This document shows positions 27,593 to 35,669 of a DNA stretch of 64,000 nt, in pieces. The stretch covers positions 4,340,001 to 4,404,000 of the forward strand of contig NC_003552.1 of the NCBI RefSeq assembly GCF_000007345.1, in the 5' to 3' direction. The notes beneath the pieces were generated by a model that worked only from the letters and a program-made list of their open reading frames with translations, was not told the origin of the DNA and did no database searches. Both the position numbers and the translations under genes were made by a program. Origin of the DNA: Methanosarcina acetivorans C2A. GTDB taxonomy: Archaea; Halobacteriota; Methanosarcinia; Methanosarcinales; Methanosarcinaceae. The number at the start of each line of letters is the position of its first letter. Positions within the stretch are counted from its first letter, which is position 1.

Positions 27593-28315
27593 ATGGCCAG
27601 GATGATATTTATGAAATCCAGTCAGTATGATACTGCTTTTGTTAAAGAAAATATGATGGGACCGAATTCAATGAAAATTATTGAAGAGGTGGCAGAATCA
27701 CTAACACTTGAAAAGGAAATGAGGGTACTGGATCTTGGCTGTGGGAAGGGATTAACTTCAATATTTTTGGCAAAAGAATATGATGCTACGGTTTTTGCTA
27801 CTGACCTATGGATTAGTGCGACGGAGAATTATGAAAGAATCAAATCAATGGGCATTGAGGATAAAATAATACCAATACACGCTGAAGCACACGATTTACT
27901 ATTTGCAGAAGAATTTTTTGATGTCACCATAAGTATAGATGCCTATCACTATTTTGGTGTCGAGGAAGATTATTTGACAAAACACCTTGCTCCGCTTGTA
28001 AAAAGAGGAAGGAAAATAGCAGTTGCAGTCCCGGGGTTGAAAAAGGAATTCGAAAATGGAGTTCCGGAAGAACTATAGCCATACTGGCTTGACGATATGA
28101 GCTTAACTCTACACTCATACAACTGGTGGTATAACCTATGGAAAAAATCGGATACGGTCAGCATAAAAGAGTGTAAGGAATTAAAGTGTCTGGAAGAAGC
28201 CTGGCAGGAATGGCTTTCCTGTGATAATGACTATGCCCGCAGAGATATAGGAATGATGGAAGTCGAGGGTGGAAATTACTTCAACCTGGTTTAGATAATA
28301 GCCACAAGACTGTGA
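27593..28315 (+). CDS. Class I methyltransferase with two in-frame UAG codons
   Basis: A SAM-dependent methyltransferase. The first 161 codons carry motif I, MRVLDLGCGKGLTSIFLAKE (about 44-63), ATDLWISATENYERIKSMG and DAYHYFGVEEDYL. A TAG at 28076-28078 follows VPEEL, but the frame continues PYWLDDMSLTLHSYNWWYNL, then ECKELKCLEEAWQEWL and DNDYARRDIGMMEVEGG to FNLV. There a second TAG (28292-28294) is followed by IIATRL and a TGA at 28313-28315. Sequence similar to the family C-terminus thus extends across both UAGs, giving about 240 residues. In Methanosarcina UAG can be pyrrolysine. Family members are recalled to have Lys and Gln at these sites. The start could also be the ATG at 27602 or 27611. 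The substrate is unknown. Confidence 0.8.
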
Positions 28316-28370
28316 AAATACCTCTTAAATTGAAACGCAGGTGGCAAATTGTAACGAATGCGGAGGATTA

Positions 28371-29160
28371 ATGATGAAAATCTATCAGGTAGACGCATTT
28401 ACAGAGAAACCGTTTTCAGGAAACCCGGCAGGAGTATGTGTCCTGAGTGAGAAGCTGGACGAGAAATTGATGCAAAATATAGCCAGCGAGATGAACCTGT
28501 CCGAAACCGCATTTCTTGTTAAAAATGATGATGGATACGACCTGAGGTGGTTTACACCTGATTCGGAAATTGACCTCTGTGGGCATGCAACACTGGCAAG
28601 CGCCCATATCCTGTGGGAAAAAGGATATCTGGAAACAGACCTGGAGGCAAAATACAGCACAAAAAGCGGATTACTGACGGCGAAAATAAATGACGGTTGG
28701 ATCGAATTAAATTTCCCGGCATTACCTGAAGAAAAAACAGAACTCCCGGCAGAGCTACTGGAAGCCCTGGGCGTGGAAGCGAGCTATGTCGGGAAGAACA
28801 TATTTGATTACCTGGTAGAAGTTGAATCCGAAGAAACAGTAAGAACAATGAAGCCGGATTTCCCGAAACTGCTAGAAGTCCCGGCAAGGGGAGTAATCGT
28901 TACAGCGAAATCCAACGCCGGAGAATACGATTTCGTATCGAGATTTTTCGCACCGGAAATCGGAGTATGGGAAGACCCGGTCACAGGGTCAGCTCACTGC
29001 TGTCTGGGACCTTACTGGCAAAAAAAAGTTGAACAAGGACGAATTCGTTGCCTACCAGGCTTCGGAACGCGGCGGCGTCCTGAAAGTAAAAGTTACCGGG
29101 AAACGGATTTTAATTTCAGGGAAGGCAGTGACAGTGCTGGAAGGAGAATTATTAATTTAA
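28371..29160 (+). pseudogene. PhzF-family isomerase, frameshifted at an A run
   Basis: Members of this diaminopimelate-epimerase-like fold include PhzF. The start is ATG 28371 (MMKIYQVDAFTEKPFSGNPA), preceded by GGAGG. Motifs: SEMNLSETAFL (about 39-49, catalytic Glu), LRWFTPDSEIDLCGHATLAS (about 58-77), FFAPEIGVWEDPVTGSAHCC (about 198-217). After GPYWQKK the frame shifts at an A8 run (29020-29027). With seven A residues it would continue LNKDEFVAYQASERGGVLKV and end TVLEGELLI at TAA 29158-29160, the normal family end. As written, the frame runs into a basic, non-homologous tail ending at 29192. This is either a true frameshift or a homopolymer error. Confidence 0.82.
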
Positions 29161-29250
29161 AAATAAGAGGAAGCGGCAAATTGATCCAATAAAAACAATA
29201 ATAGATTCACTCTCCAGGCACTGGTAGCAAGTTTAGAGGCGGCGGGATTT

Positions 29251-29592
29251 ATGACTGTTGAAGCGATTGGCTGTTGTGGGGCATATTGCGGGACATGTAA
29301 GGAATTGAGAGCAGGAACCTGTAAAGGCTGCAAATTTGGCTATATAAATGGTGAAAGAGACATAAACAAAGCCCGATGCAAAATGAAAGTATGCTGCATT
29401 AAAAAGAACTATAATACCTGTGCAGATTGTCCTGACTTCCTTTCATGTCCGGTTATCAGTGACTTCTACAGCAAAAATGGGTACAAATATAAAAAATACA
29501 AACAGGCTCTTGAATACATCAGGGATAACGGATATGCCAGTTTCCTCCAGATAGCTGACAGCTGGAAAGGTGCTTACGGCAAATGTAAATGA
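29251..29592 (+). CDS. DUF3795 cysteine-rich protein
   Basis: A 113-residue protein with cysteine motifs ending in SCPV, typical of DUF3795. It begins IGCCGAYCGTCKELRAGTCK (about 6-25) with GCKFGY directly after, then CKMKVCCIKK and CADCPDFLSCPVISDFY (about 59-75). The eleven or more Cys residues probably bind zinc or an iron-sulfur cluster. Its role is unknown; such proteins are common in anaerobes. It stands after the damaged phzF gene in the same direction. The start is the only good ATG, with GGCGGG a few bases upstream as a weak ribosome-binding site. Confidence 0.82.
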   Translation: MTVEAIGCCGAYCGTCKELRAGTCKGCKFGYINGERDINKARCKMKVCCIKKNYNTCADCPDFLSCPVISDFYSKNGYKYKKYKQALEYIRDNGYASFLQIADSWKGAYGKCK

Positions 29593-29748
29593 TATTTATG
29601 AGAACGAACCGACCAACGCCCGACTCTGAGCCCGGGGGTTGAGAGTCTCATAATAACACCCCTTTCAGCTATACACGTGGATGGCAAGGGTTTTGGAGTG
29701 TTTTCGGGTTGGTGAGATGAATCGTATTTGAAAGGAATCTGCTGATTT

Positions 29749-30474
29749 ATGAGGACGGATAGTATAAATCACTGGGATATTGTTGCTGAAAGCTATAGTG
29801 CGGAAAACCATCAGGGAAAAAATTTTCATGCCCAGATATATCTGGCTACCGTCAAGGAATTATTAGGCGATGTAGCCGGAAAACATGTCCTTGATGCAGG
29901 ATGCGGGGACGGCTTTTTTTCGTTCGAACTTGCACAAAAGGGAGCAATAGTTACCTCTGTCGACAATTCTGACGTGATGTTAAATATAGCAAAGCGCAAG
30001 CACTTCCATAGTAATCTTCAATATCATAAAATGGATTTGACCAGAAAGTTAACTTTTGAAAATGAATTATTCGATATTGTTGTGGCGAATATGCTGCTGA
30101 TGGATATTCCTGAGATCGATTCATTTATTCATGAAGTAGCACGGGTATTGAAAAAGCCTGGCAATTTTATTTTCTCGATAACACATCCTTGCTTCTTTTC
30201 AGGTAACTGGGAGGAAGATGAAAACAACATAAAAATGTATAAAAAAATTGGAAACTATCTGGATGAAAGAGTAGAAGAATTGAATTTTTGGGGTAAAACC
30301 TTACACTATCACAGACCTTTATCAAGATATATGGATGCGATTGAAAAAGCCGGGATGTATATAAGTTCATTTAGAGAACCGGTTCCTCCAAGAGAGTTAA
30401 CAGAATTATATCCGGAACAGGAGTATCATTATAGAATTCCGTCATTTGTAGTAATCAAAGCAAAGTCAATTTAA
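29749..30474 (+). CDS. SAM-dependent methyltransferase
   Basis: A 241-residue class I methyltransferase. Motif I is HVLDAGCGDGFFSFELAQKG (about 46-65), followed by TSVDNSDVMLNIAKRK (about 70), then the acidic-loop region LTFENELFDIVVANMLLMDI (about 101-120) and the post-motif segment VARVLKKPGNFIFSITHPCF (about 132-151). The C-terminus (VPPRELTELYPEQEYHYRIP) matches small-molecule methyltransferases of the UbiE/Methyltransf_11 group. The substrate cannot be told. It is unbroken, unlike its neighbours, and reads in the same direction as the GrpB gene that follows 90 bases later. Confidence 0.85.
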   Translation: MRTDSINHWDIVAESYSAENHQGKNFHAQIYLATVKELLGDVAGKHVLDAGCGDGFFSFELAQKGAIVTSVDNSDVMLNIAKRKHFHSNLQYHKMDLTRKLTFENELFDIVVANMLLMDIPEIDSFIHEVARVLKKPGNFIFSITHPCFFSGNWEEDENNIKMYKKIGNYLDERVEELNFWGKTLHYHRPLSRYMDAIEKAGMYISSFREPVPPRELTELYPEQEYHYRIPSFVVIKAKSI

Positions 30475-30563
30475 GAAAAATACTCCGGTATTCGTATAAC
30501 AACGGCTTTCAAGCAAGGTTTCGGGCTTTGAAGTATTATTGTTTTGTATTCAGGAGAATAAGT

Positions 30564-31088
30564 ATGGATGTGAAAATGAAAGGCATTGTAAGGGTTGTAC
30601 CATACGATCCTGAGTGGAAAACCGAATTTTTGAAAATAAAAGCAATGATTGTTGACTGCACTGGCGACTTTATAACTGGTGTCGAGCATGTCGGAAGCAC
30701 AGCGGTTGAAGGTCTTGCTTCAAAACCTATTATTGATATTGATGTAGTCATTGATTCTTACGATATTTTCCCGGCTGTGAAAGACAGGCTTTCAGAAATT
30801 GGGTTTGAACATAAAGGAAATTTAGGTATTGAAGGCAGAGAATCTTTTAAGAGAACCTTCATAGACGATTTTATGCCTTACCACCTGTACGTATGTCCAA
30901 AGGATGGTAAAGGTTATCTTGAACATATCGCTTTTCGTGATTATTTAAGGAATCATCCGGAAGCTGTGAAAGCTTACGGAGAACTCAAAACAAAGCTAGC
31001 CGAACAGTTTAGAACCGATATTATAGGTTATATGGATGGAAAACATGAATTCTTACAAAACATTCTTAAAAACGTAAACAAAGAATAA
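30564..31088 (+). CDS. GrpB/UPF0157 family protein
   Basis: A 174-residue member of the GrpB (UPF0157) family, a nucleotidyltransferase-like fold. The start ATG 30564 follows CAGGAG at about 30551; an upstream in-frame ATG at 30528 would add a non-homologous hydrophobic stretch. Family motifs: VVPYDPEWKTEF (about 10-21), VEHVGSTAVEGLASKPIIDI (about 41-60), HLYVCPKDG (about 112) and HIAFRDYLRNHPEAVKAYGE (about 125-144). The GST/S...DID pattern resembles the active site of nucleotidyltransferases. Some family members are fused to dephospho-CoA kinase, but the function of the stand-alone form is unsettled. Confidence 0.88.
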   Translation: MDVKMKGIVRVVPYDPEWKTEFLKIKAMIVDCTGDFITGVEHVGSTAVEGLASKPIIDIDVVIDSYDIFPAVKDRLSEIGFEHKGNLGIEGRESFKRTFIDDFMPYHLYVCPKDGKGYLEHIAFRDYLRNHPEAVKAYGELKTKLAEQFRTDIIGYMDGKHEFLQNILKNVNKE

Positions 31089-31618
31089 TTTTTGTTGGCT
31101 TTCGGGTATTATAAAAGGCAGGAATTAAGATAGAAATTGGGGCCCTCACCACAAAGGTTCAGGGAATTGATGTTTCATATAGAGCTTGCCCCAAAGCCAA
31201 TCTAATCTCTTATCATTAGAATTTTTCAGGATTGATTTTGTGATCCGAAACTTAATTGACCATTCGAAATACGAGATTCGGAGGAAAAATTTCGAGTTTC
31301 GGGAGCGCCTCAGCATAAATATTATTTTGATGATTTTTGCGGACACTACAACTACCGATTAAAAGAATTTAATCTGTTTTTGAAAAAAATTATAGCATGA
31401 TATAGGGTAAAATTAAAAGAAAAATAAAAATATAATTTGCAAAAACCCTTTTTTACACCCTTTCTGGCTTTTTTATACCAATTTAGTAACTCAGATATAA
31501 CAAAGGTTCCCTGAATACTACATAAATAATATTAGTTTAATAAGATAACTTTATATAACAAGTATATGTAGTTAGTGGTACGTATAATTAAAAAAACTTA
31601 ACAGTGGGGAAGGAAAAC
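31089..31618. other. AT-rich spacer
   Basis: About 530 bases, no gene seen. It becomes extremely AT-rich near 31380-31560, with a TATA-like TTTATATAAC near 31550 that could have been the promoter of the decayed DUF1699 copy that follows. Confidence 0.4.
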
Positions 31619-31808
31619 GTGAAACTGACACCTGAATAAGAACGGTTAGTTTCAAGGAAAAAATCGGTACATAAAATCTGAATGGACGCTCTGTTCGCCT
31701 GGCTTCATGCCTCCAAACAGGGATATTTTTGGACTGGTAGAAACCTGCCCGAAAATTAAGGCAATTCAGGGAGCTTATCCCAAATCATCTTTTGGTATAA
31801 TTGATTAA
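31619..31808 (+). pseudogene. DUF1699 relic, copy 1
   Basis: A badly decayed copy of the Methanosarcina DUF1699 family. Recognisable text is PPNRDIFGLVETCPKIKAIQ (from the frame at 31686-31808), which aligns with PSNKDISGLIETFPKIEVIQ in copy 2 at 32405. The preceding AACAGTGGGGAAGG leader also matches the ACAGTGGGGGAA leader of copy 2, so both came from one duplication that included the ribosome-binding site. Several frameshifts and stops prevent any product. Only the N-terminal half survives. Confidence 0.65.
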
Positions 31809-32038
31809 AGTGTTGATTGTTAGAGACTTTGGTGATATAACTTATATTGATGTTTGGGAATTGTAAAGTTTGGAATTCAGTCGTGTGTAAAATTAACGAT
31901 CGGAGTCCAAAATCCAAAAGCTCGATCAGTTACTTACAAAAGATATGGAGCAGTAATTTCGAGTTTTGGGATCAGCTCAGGTACAAACCTTGAATGAATA
32001 CAGTAAAAATTAATTGAAAAATAAGTGGGTGAAGTTTT

Positions 32039-32194
32039 ATGGAATATGTAACAAAAACATGTCCAATTTGTGGGAATGAGTTTATAGTCCAGAAAAAAGT
32101 GGAGGAAAAGGCAATTTACTGTACAATTAAATGCCTTTTAGCTGCTCAGGGAAAAGTGAAGAGGGAAAAAACTTCCTCATTCATGTCTGTATGA
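32039..32194 (+). CDS. 51-residue zinc-ribbon protein
   Basis: A very small open gene: ATG 32039, TGA 32192-32194. The protein begins MEYVTKTCPICGNEF and has four cysteines, C8, C11, C28 and C32 (CPIC and CTIKC), spaced as a treble-clef or zinc-ribbon knuckle pair. The tail is basic (KVKREKTSS). GGTGAAG at about 32029-32035 is a good ribosome-binding site. It lies between two decayed DUF1699 copies yet has no damage itself, so selection may be keeping it. It may bind nucleic acid or a partner protein. No specific function can be given. Confidence 0.62.
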   Translation: MEYVTKTCPICGNEFIVQKKVEEKAIYCTIKCLLAAQGKVKREKTSSFMSV

Positions 32195-32404
32195 ATTATT
32201 CCGTTTCACAGAAAACAGTATAATTTCTTTACTATTTCCCTCAAACCTAAAGCAATTGAAAAATGAAACCAAATTAAATCAAAAACACACATGATATTCT
32301 TCGAATAACAGGCAGAAAAAATGAAAGTAATTGAAAGTACTTTCATGCCAAAATAACTTAATAAAACCCGTTTAAATCAAAAAATAGCTTTACAGTGGGG
32401 GAAC

Positions 32405-32810
32405 ATACAAATTAGAGTAGTTAGTCCAAGAGAAGAAATCTTTACACTGAATGCAGATGAGCGCCTTGTTCACCTAGCTTTCAGGCCTTCAAACAAGGAC
32501 ATCTCTGGATTGATAGAAACATTCCCGAAGATTGAGGTAATTCAGGTACCTAAATCCTATATGGCTACGGTCTCAAGGTCCATAGAATGTTTCTTCAGAT
32601 TCAGAGAATTCAGCTTGTATAAGGGGATATGTGGGTCACAGGAAAGATATATGCGAATACTTCGCAATCCCATCCTCAGTGATTGAAAAGATTAAGGATA
32701 TGAAAATAGAAGGTAAAGCAGCTGAGGAGATTGAAAAGAAGGTTTCAAAGGAGGGCAAGCTGAACCGTGGAATGGTCGCTTATATCCTGACCAGGGAAAC
32801 TCCCGTATAA
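32405..32810 (+). pseudogene. DUF1699 relic, copy 2
   Basis: Almost all of a DUF1699 protein can be read but in two frames. First comes IRVVSPREEIFTLNADERLV, then HLAFRPSNKDISGLIETFPK and VPKSYMATVSRSIE. After frameshifts between about 32590 and 32670 comes the C-terminal half, FAIPSSVIEKIKDMKIEGKA and KLNRGMVAYILTRETPV, ending at TAA 32808-32810. The expected ATG is ATA here. DUF1699 is a small (about 135-residue) family largely confined to Methanosarcina, of unknown function with a helical C-terminus. The gene is dead unless sequencing errors are involved. Confidence 0.72.
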
Positions 32811-32859
32811 ATCAAAGAAATTCCCATATAAATCAAAGAAACTCCCATATATATCCAAA
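32797..32859. repeat. 21-bp tandem repeat, three copies
   Basis: Units AAACTCCCGTATAAATCAAAG, AAATTCCCATATAAATC... and AAACTCCCATATATATCC... follow head to tail. The first overlaps the end of the DUF1699 relic, so the repeat seems to have grown from its stop region. Confidence 0.85.
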
Positions 32860-33077
32860 CCGGATAAAGTACAACCTTTAAGAATTTGCTGGGGATTAAC
32901 ACGTAAGAAGATACTGAATCTTTCGAAACTTAATCCCCAGCTTATAATCTTCAGCTTAATTACTCCTATAAGGGAAAAATTCAATATCTCTCATCCGGTA
33001 ACTTCATATTCTCTATTTTTAATAATTCGTTTATTCTATTCTCTTAATCAAGTTTGATATAAAAGAAGGCTTCAGGC

Positions 33078-33428
33078 ATGAAGGATTTTCCGGAATTTAT
33101 GAAAAACAAAAGTAATCATATCAGTAGTAAAGAGCAAAATACTGAAGATATTGATGGCTACTTTTACGAAGGTACAGACGGCAGCCAGATGGCGTTCTGG
33201 ACCTGTTACTCTGATAGAGCTTCCAGGAAACATATTCATGAATTTGATGAGTACATGGTATGCATTAGTGGACAATATACAGCAGTATTGAATGATGAGG
33301 AGTTTGTTCTTAATCCCGGAGACGAATTATTCATCCCAAAGGGAACAGAACAGTGGGGGAGATGTATTGCCGGAACGAGAACTATTCATGCGTTCGGGGG
33401 AAAAAGGATTTGTAGAAGTGAAGAATAA
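33078..33428 (+). CDS. Cupin-domain protein
   Basis: A 116-residue single-domain cupin. The first cupin motif is about residues 54-73 (HIHEFDEYMVCISGQYTAVL), where the two His and Glu are metal ligands. The second is PGDELFIPKGTEQWGRCIAG (about 82-101). Other cupin hallmarks are the DGSQMAFWTCYSD strand and the final RTIHAFGGKR strand. Small cupins bind a metal and act as isomerases, dioxygenases or sensors; no choice is possible here. It has no operon partner: the next gene is on the other strand. Confidence 0.87.
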   Translation: MKDFPEFMKNKSNHISSKEQNTEDIDGYFYEGTDGSQMAFWTCYSDRASRKHIHEFDEYMVCISGQYTAVLNDEEFVLNPGDELFIPKGTEQWGRCIAGTRTIHAFGGKRICRSEE

Positions 33429-33507
33429 GGTATTTTAGAAATGTGGGGTATAGAGGATCCTGTGAACCACCTTCTTTTATGTTACATCGAGCAGCCTTTA
33501 CTATAAA

Positions 33508-34050
33508 TTAGGAAAGATACCTGCGAAAATTTCGCATTAGCATCAAAACAATCACAACAAATCCTATAGTAAGCACGGCAGCTAAGCCACGATGCTGTGA
33601 AAAGTGATTAACGAAGGATGTGAGTCCAAGTCCGATTAAAGTAACTGCAATTACATAGTAGTTTTTTCGCCTTGAAATATCGAGATATATTTTCAAGTTA
33701 TTACTTATCAGTTCATTACCCTCTCTATATCCTACCTTGTCGCCTCTTCTTACTAGCTTTCTGTGGTGAAAAATTGCCAGCACGTTACCAATTGAGATAA
33801 AAAAAGCTATGAATAAACAAAAAAGAGCAAAAGCGATATGATAAGAACGAAGAGCTTCCTGGTAGCTAGAAATTCCTCTGCCATAAACAAAACTAAGAGC
33901 TGCGATAGAGAAACCAAATACTGTAAATGTTAAGGTTATTAACGAAAAAAATCTATCCAGAATTTTATTTTGCTCCTCGAATAGATCTTTTTCAATACTT
34001 CTTTGCATGGCCTGATTTTCGTCCTCTACCATACTATATCTCCACACCAC
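33508..34050 (-). CDS. Four-helix membrane protein, unknown
   Basis: A 180-residue integral membrane protein without a recognised family. A soluble, acidic N-terminal helix (about 1-30) precedes hydrophobic helices at about 33-54, 72-95, 129-146 and 152-172. A cytoplasmic-looking basic loop (HHRKLVRRGDKVGYREGNEL) lies between helices 2 and 3. Such helix pairs with a central polar loop occur in small proteins that accompany stress or defence enzymes, but no partner is beside it. The start could be ATG 34050 or 34032; the second better matches the acidic N-terminus. Confidence 0.6.
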   Translation of the reverse strand: MVWRYSMVEDENQAMQRSIEKDLFEEQNKILDRFFSLITLTFTVFGFSIAALSFVYGRGISSYQEALRSYHIAFALFCLFIAFFISIGNVLAIFHHRKLVRRGDKVGYREGNELISNNLKIYLDISRRKNYYVIAVTLIGLGLTSFVNHFSQHRGLAAVLTIGFVVIVLMLMRNFRRYLS

Positions 34051-34077
34051 TATTCTCTTTCCAATTTTAGAAAGATC

Positions 34078-34169
34078 TCAATATTGCATGTTTTATAGTC
34101 CCAATATTGTATGTTTTATGATTTCATTATTACATGTCTTATACTCCCAATGTTGTATGTTTTATATAT
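34078..34169. repeat. 23-bp tandem repeat, four copies
   Basis: Four units of the form CCAATATTGTATGTTTTATAGTC with several differences, just upstream of the membrane-protein gene (minus strand), where they may overlap its promoter. Confidence 0.8.
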
Positions 34170-34265
34170 AGATCAATAAAAGATCAATAAAAACGTAATT
34201 CCACATCATTTTTAATTCGTAAAAGATTTTGTAGTATTTACCGACAGGCGAGTAAGGTGAGTAAG

Positions 34266-34895
34266 ATGCACACTCAAAGCAACAATATTTAGGACTACCT
34301 TAAAAAAAGTGAAGTCATAAACTATGATCATAAGCTGATTGTTGACAAGTGTCGTGAACTAGAGAAAGATATTGGAGAGATAGAAGAAAAAGACGAAATC
34401 GGCTTGATTAAGAAAATTTATGAGTTTGTCCGGGATGATATCGATCATTCAGGGGATATAGGCGCACGGGAGGTCACCTGTAAGGCATCGGAAGTTCTTG
34501 AATTTGGGCATGGGATCTGCTGTGCTAAATCTCACCTGCTTGCAGCCATGCTGAGATATTTCGGGGTACCGGCTGGGTTCTGTTATCAGAAACTCTCTTC
34601 AAGTCGTGATGTTAACATAAAATTCTTGCACGGCTTAAACGCCGTATATTTAAAAGATCTGGATAAATGGATAAGACTGGATGCAAGAGGTAACAAGCCA
34701 GGCCGTGATGCTCAGTTTTCCATATACGAAGAAAAGATTTCCAAGCCCGTAAATAAAGAGCTTGGAGAAGAAGACCATCTCGTAATCTTCACGGGGCCCA
34801 ATCAAACCGTTGTTGAAATATTAAAGAATAGTAAAGATCTGAGAGAATTATGGGAGCAGTGGGACCTCGGGTTGAGAGACTTGTTTCGCGATTAA
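34266..34895 (+). CDS. Transglutaminase-like protein with in-frame UAG
   Basis: The gene is best read from ATG 34266 after AAGGTGAG: MHTQSNNI, then TAG (34290-34292, codon 9), then DYLKKSEVINYDHKLIVDKC and on without a break to TAA 34893-34895 (209 residues). The transglutaminase core shows EVTCKASEVLEFGHGICCAK (about 71-90, catalytic Cys), KFLHGLNAVYLKDLDKWIRL (about 120-139, catalytic His) and DARGNKPG (Asp). Family N-termini are recalled to align across the UAG with Glu there. A TTG at 34404 could start a shortened protein lacking the first 46 residues. In this organism UAG may be pyrrolysine. The substrate is unknown. Confidence 0.8.
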
Positions 34896-35077
34896 GAGGT
34901 AATTCCGGGTCAGGGAAACGCCGTCCGGTCGTTCAATGTAACTTCGGCTGGGAGTATTCCTTCCATGCCCGGTTCAGTGGCTATCCGTGAGCCGGATAAC
35001 AGCAAGATTTTAAAGAAAACATAAAAAATAGATGCCATTCTGGATTAACATTTTTTATTTCGTTAGGGGATCAGGAG

Positions 35078-35481
35078 ATGTATATTGATTTAGGCAAGCT
35101 TGATTATAAGTTTTTACATAAGCCTTTATTAATAGGAGGAAAGGCGATGGAATATTACGGGCTTCGGAAATCAGGCCCAGATATTGATTTTGTGATATCA
35201 GAGAAGACCATTTGAGACTGGCTCAGAAGTATCCTAGCAATATAAAAAACTTACATGGTGACATTGGAATATGCGAGTTTGAATTTGAAATATGGAACCA
35301 GATATGTACATTTGATTATAATTATTTAAAGGAAAATGCGATAGAAGAAAAAGAATACGCTGTAATATCTCTAGAAAAACTTCTCTTTCTAAAAGCTCTA
35401 GCAATGAAAATGCCCAGGTATTTAAAAGATTTAGAACTTATCGTTGATAAAATATTGAAGGAAGCATATGATAAACAATAA
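35078..35481 (+). pseudogene. Nucleotidyltransferase-like protein, frameshifted
   Basis: The first frame, from ATG 35078 after CAGGAG, reads MYIDLGKLDYKFLHKPLLIG, then GGKAMEYYGLRKSGPDIDFV and ISEK, with the G-G...DxD pattern of a nucleotidyltransferase-like substrate-binding protein. It runs into TGA near 35212. One base change of frame near 35207 gives HLRLAQKYPSNIKNLHGDIG and continues to LEKLLFLKALAMKMPRYLKD and DKQ at 35481. Removal of the shift would give about 134 residues. The gene resembles small MNT/AbiEii-like nucleotidyltransferases, but without its partner the class is uncertain. Confidence 0.62.
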
Positions 35482-35669
35482 TATAATTTGAGTTCTACTA
35501 TTTTCCACAAAGTTTCCAGGTTTCCAAATACTATTTGATAATAATGCATGTTATTTGATAATAATACCTACTTATTAAAAAAATCGTTTGAATCAGATTT
35601 AAGAGAATCTAACTTGTTTTCGGCAGGTCGAGATCTAATTTTTAATAAGAAAAATAATAAAGATGAAGT

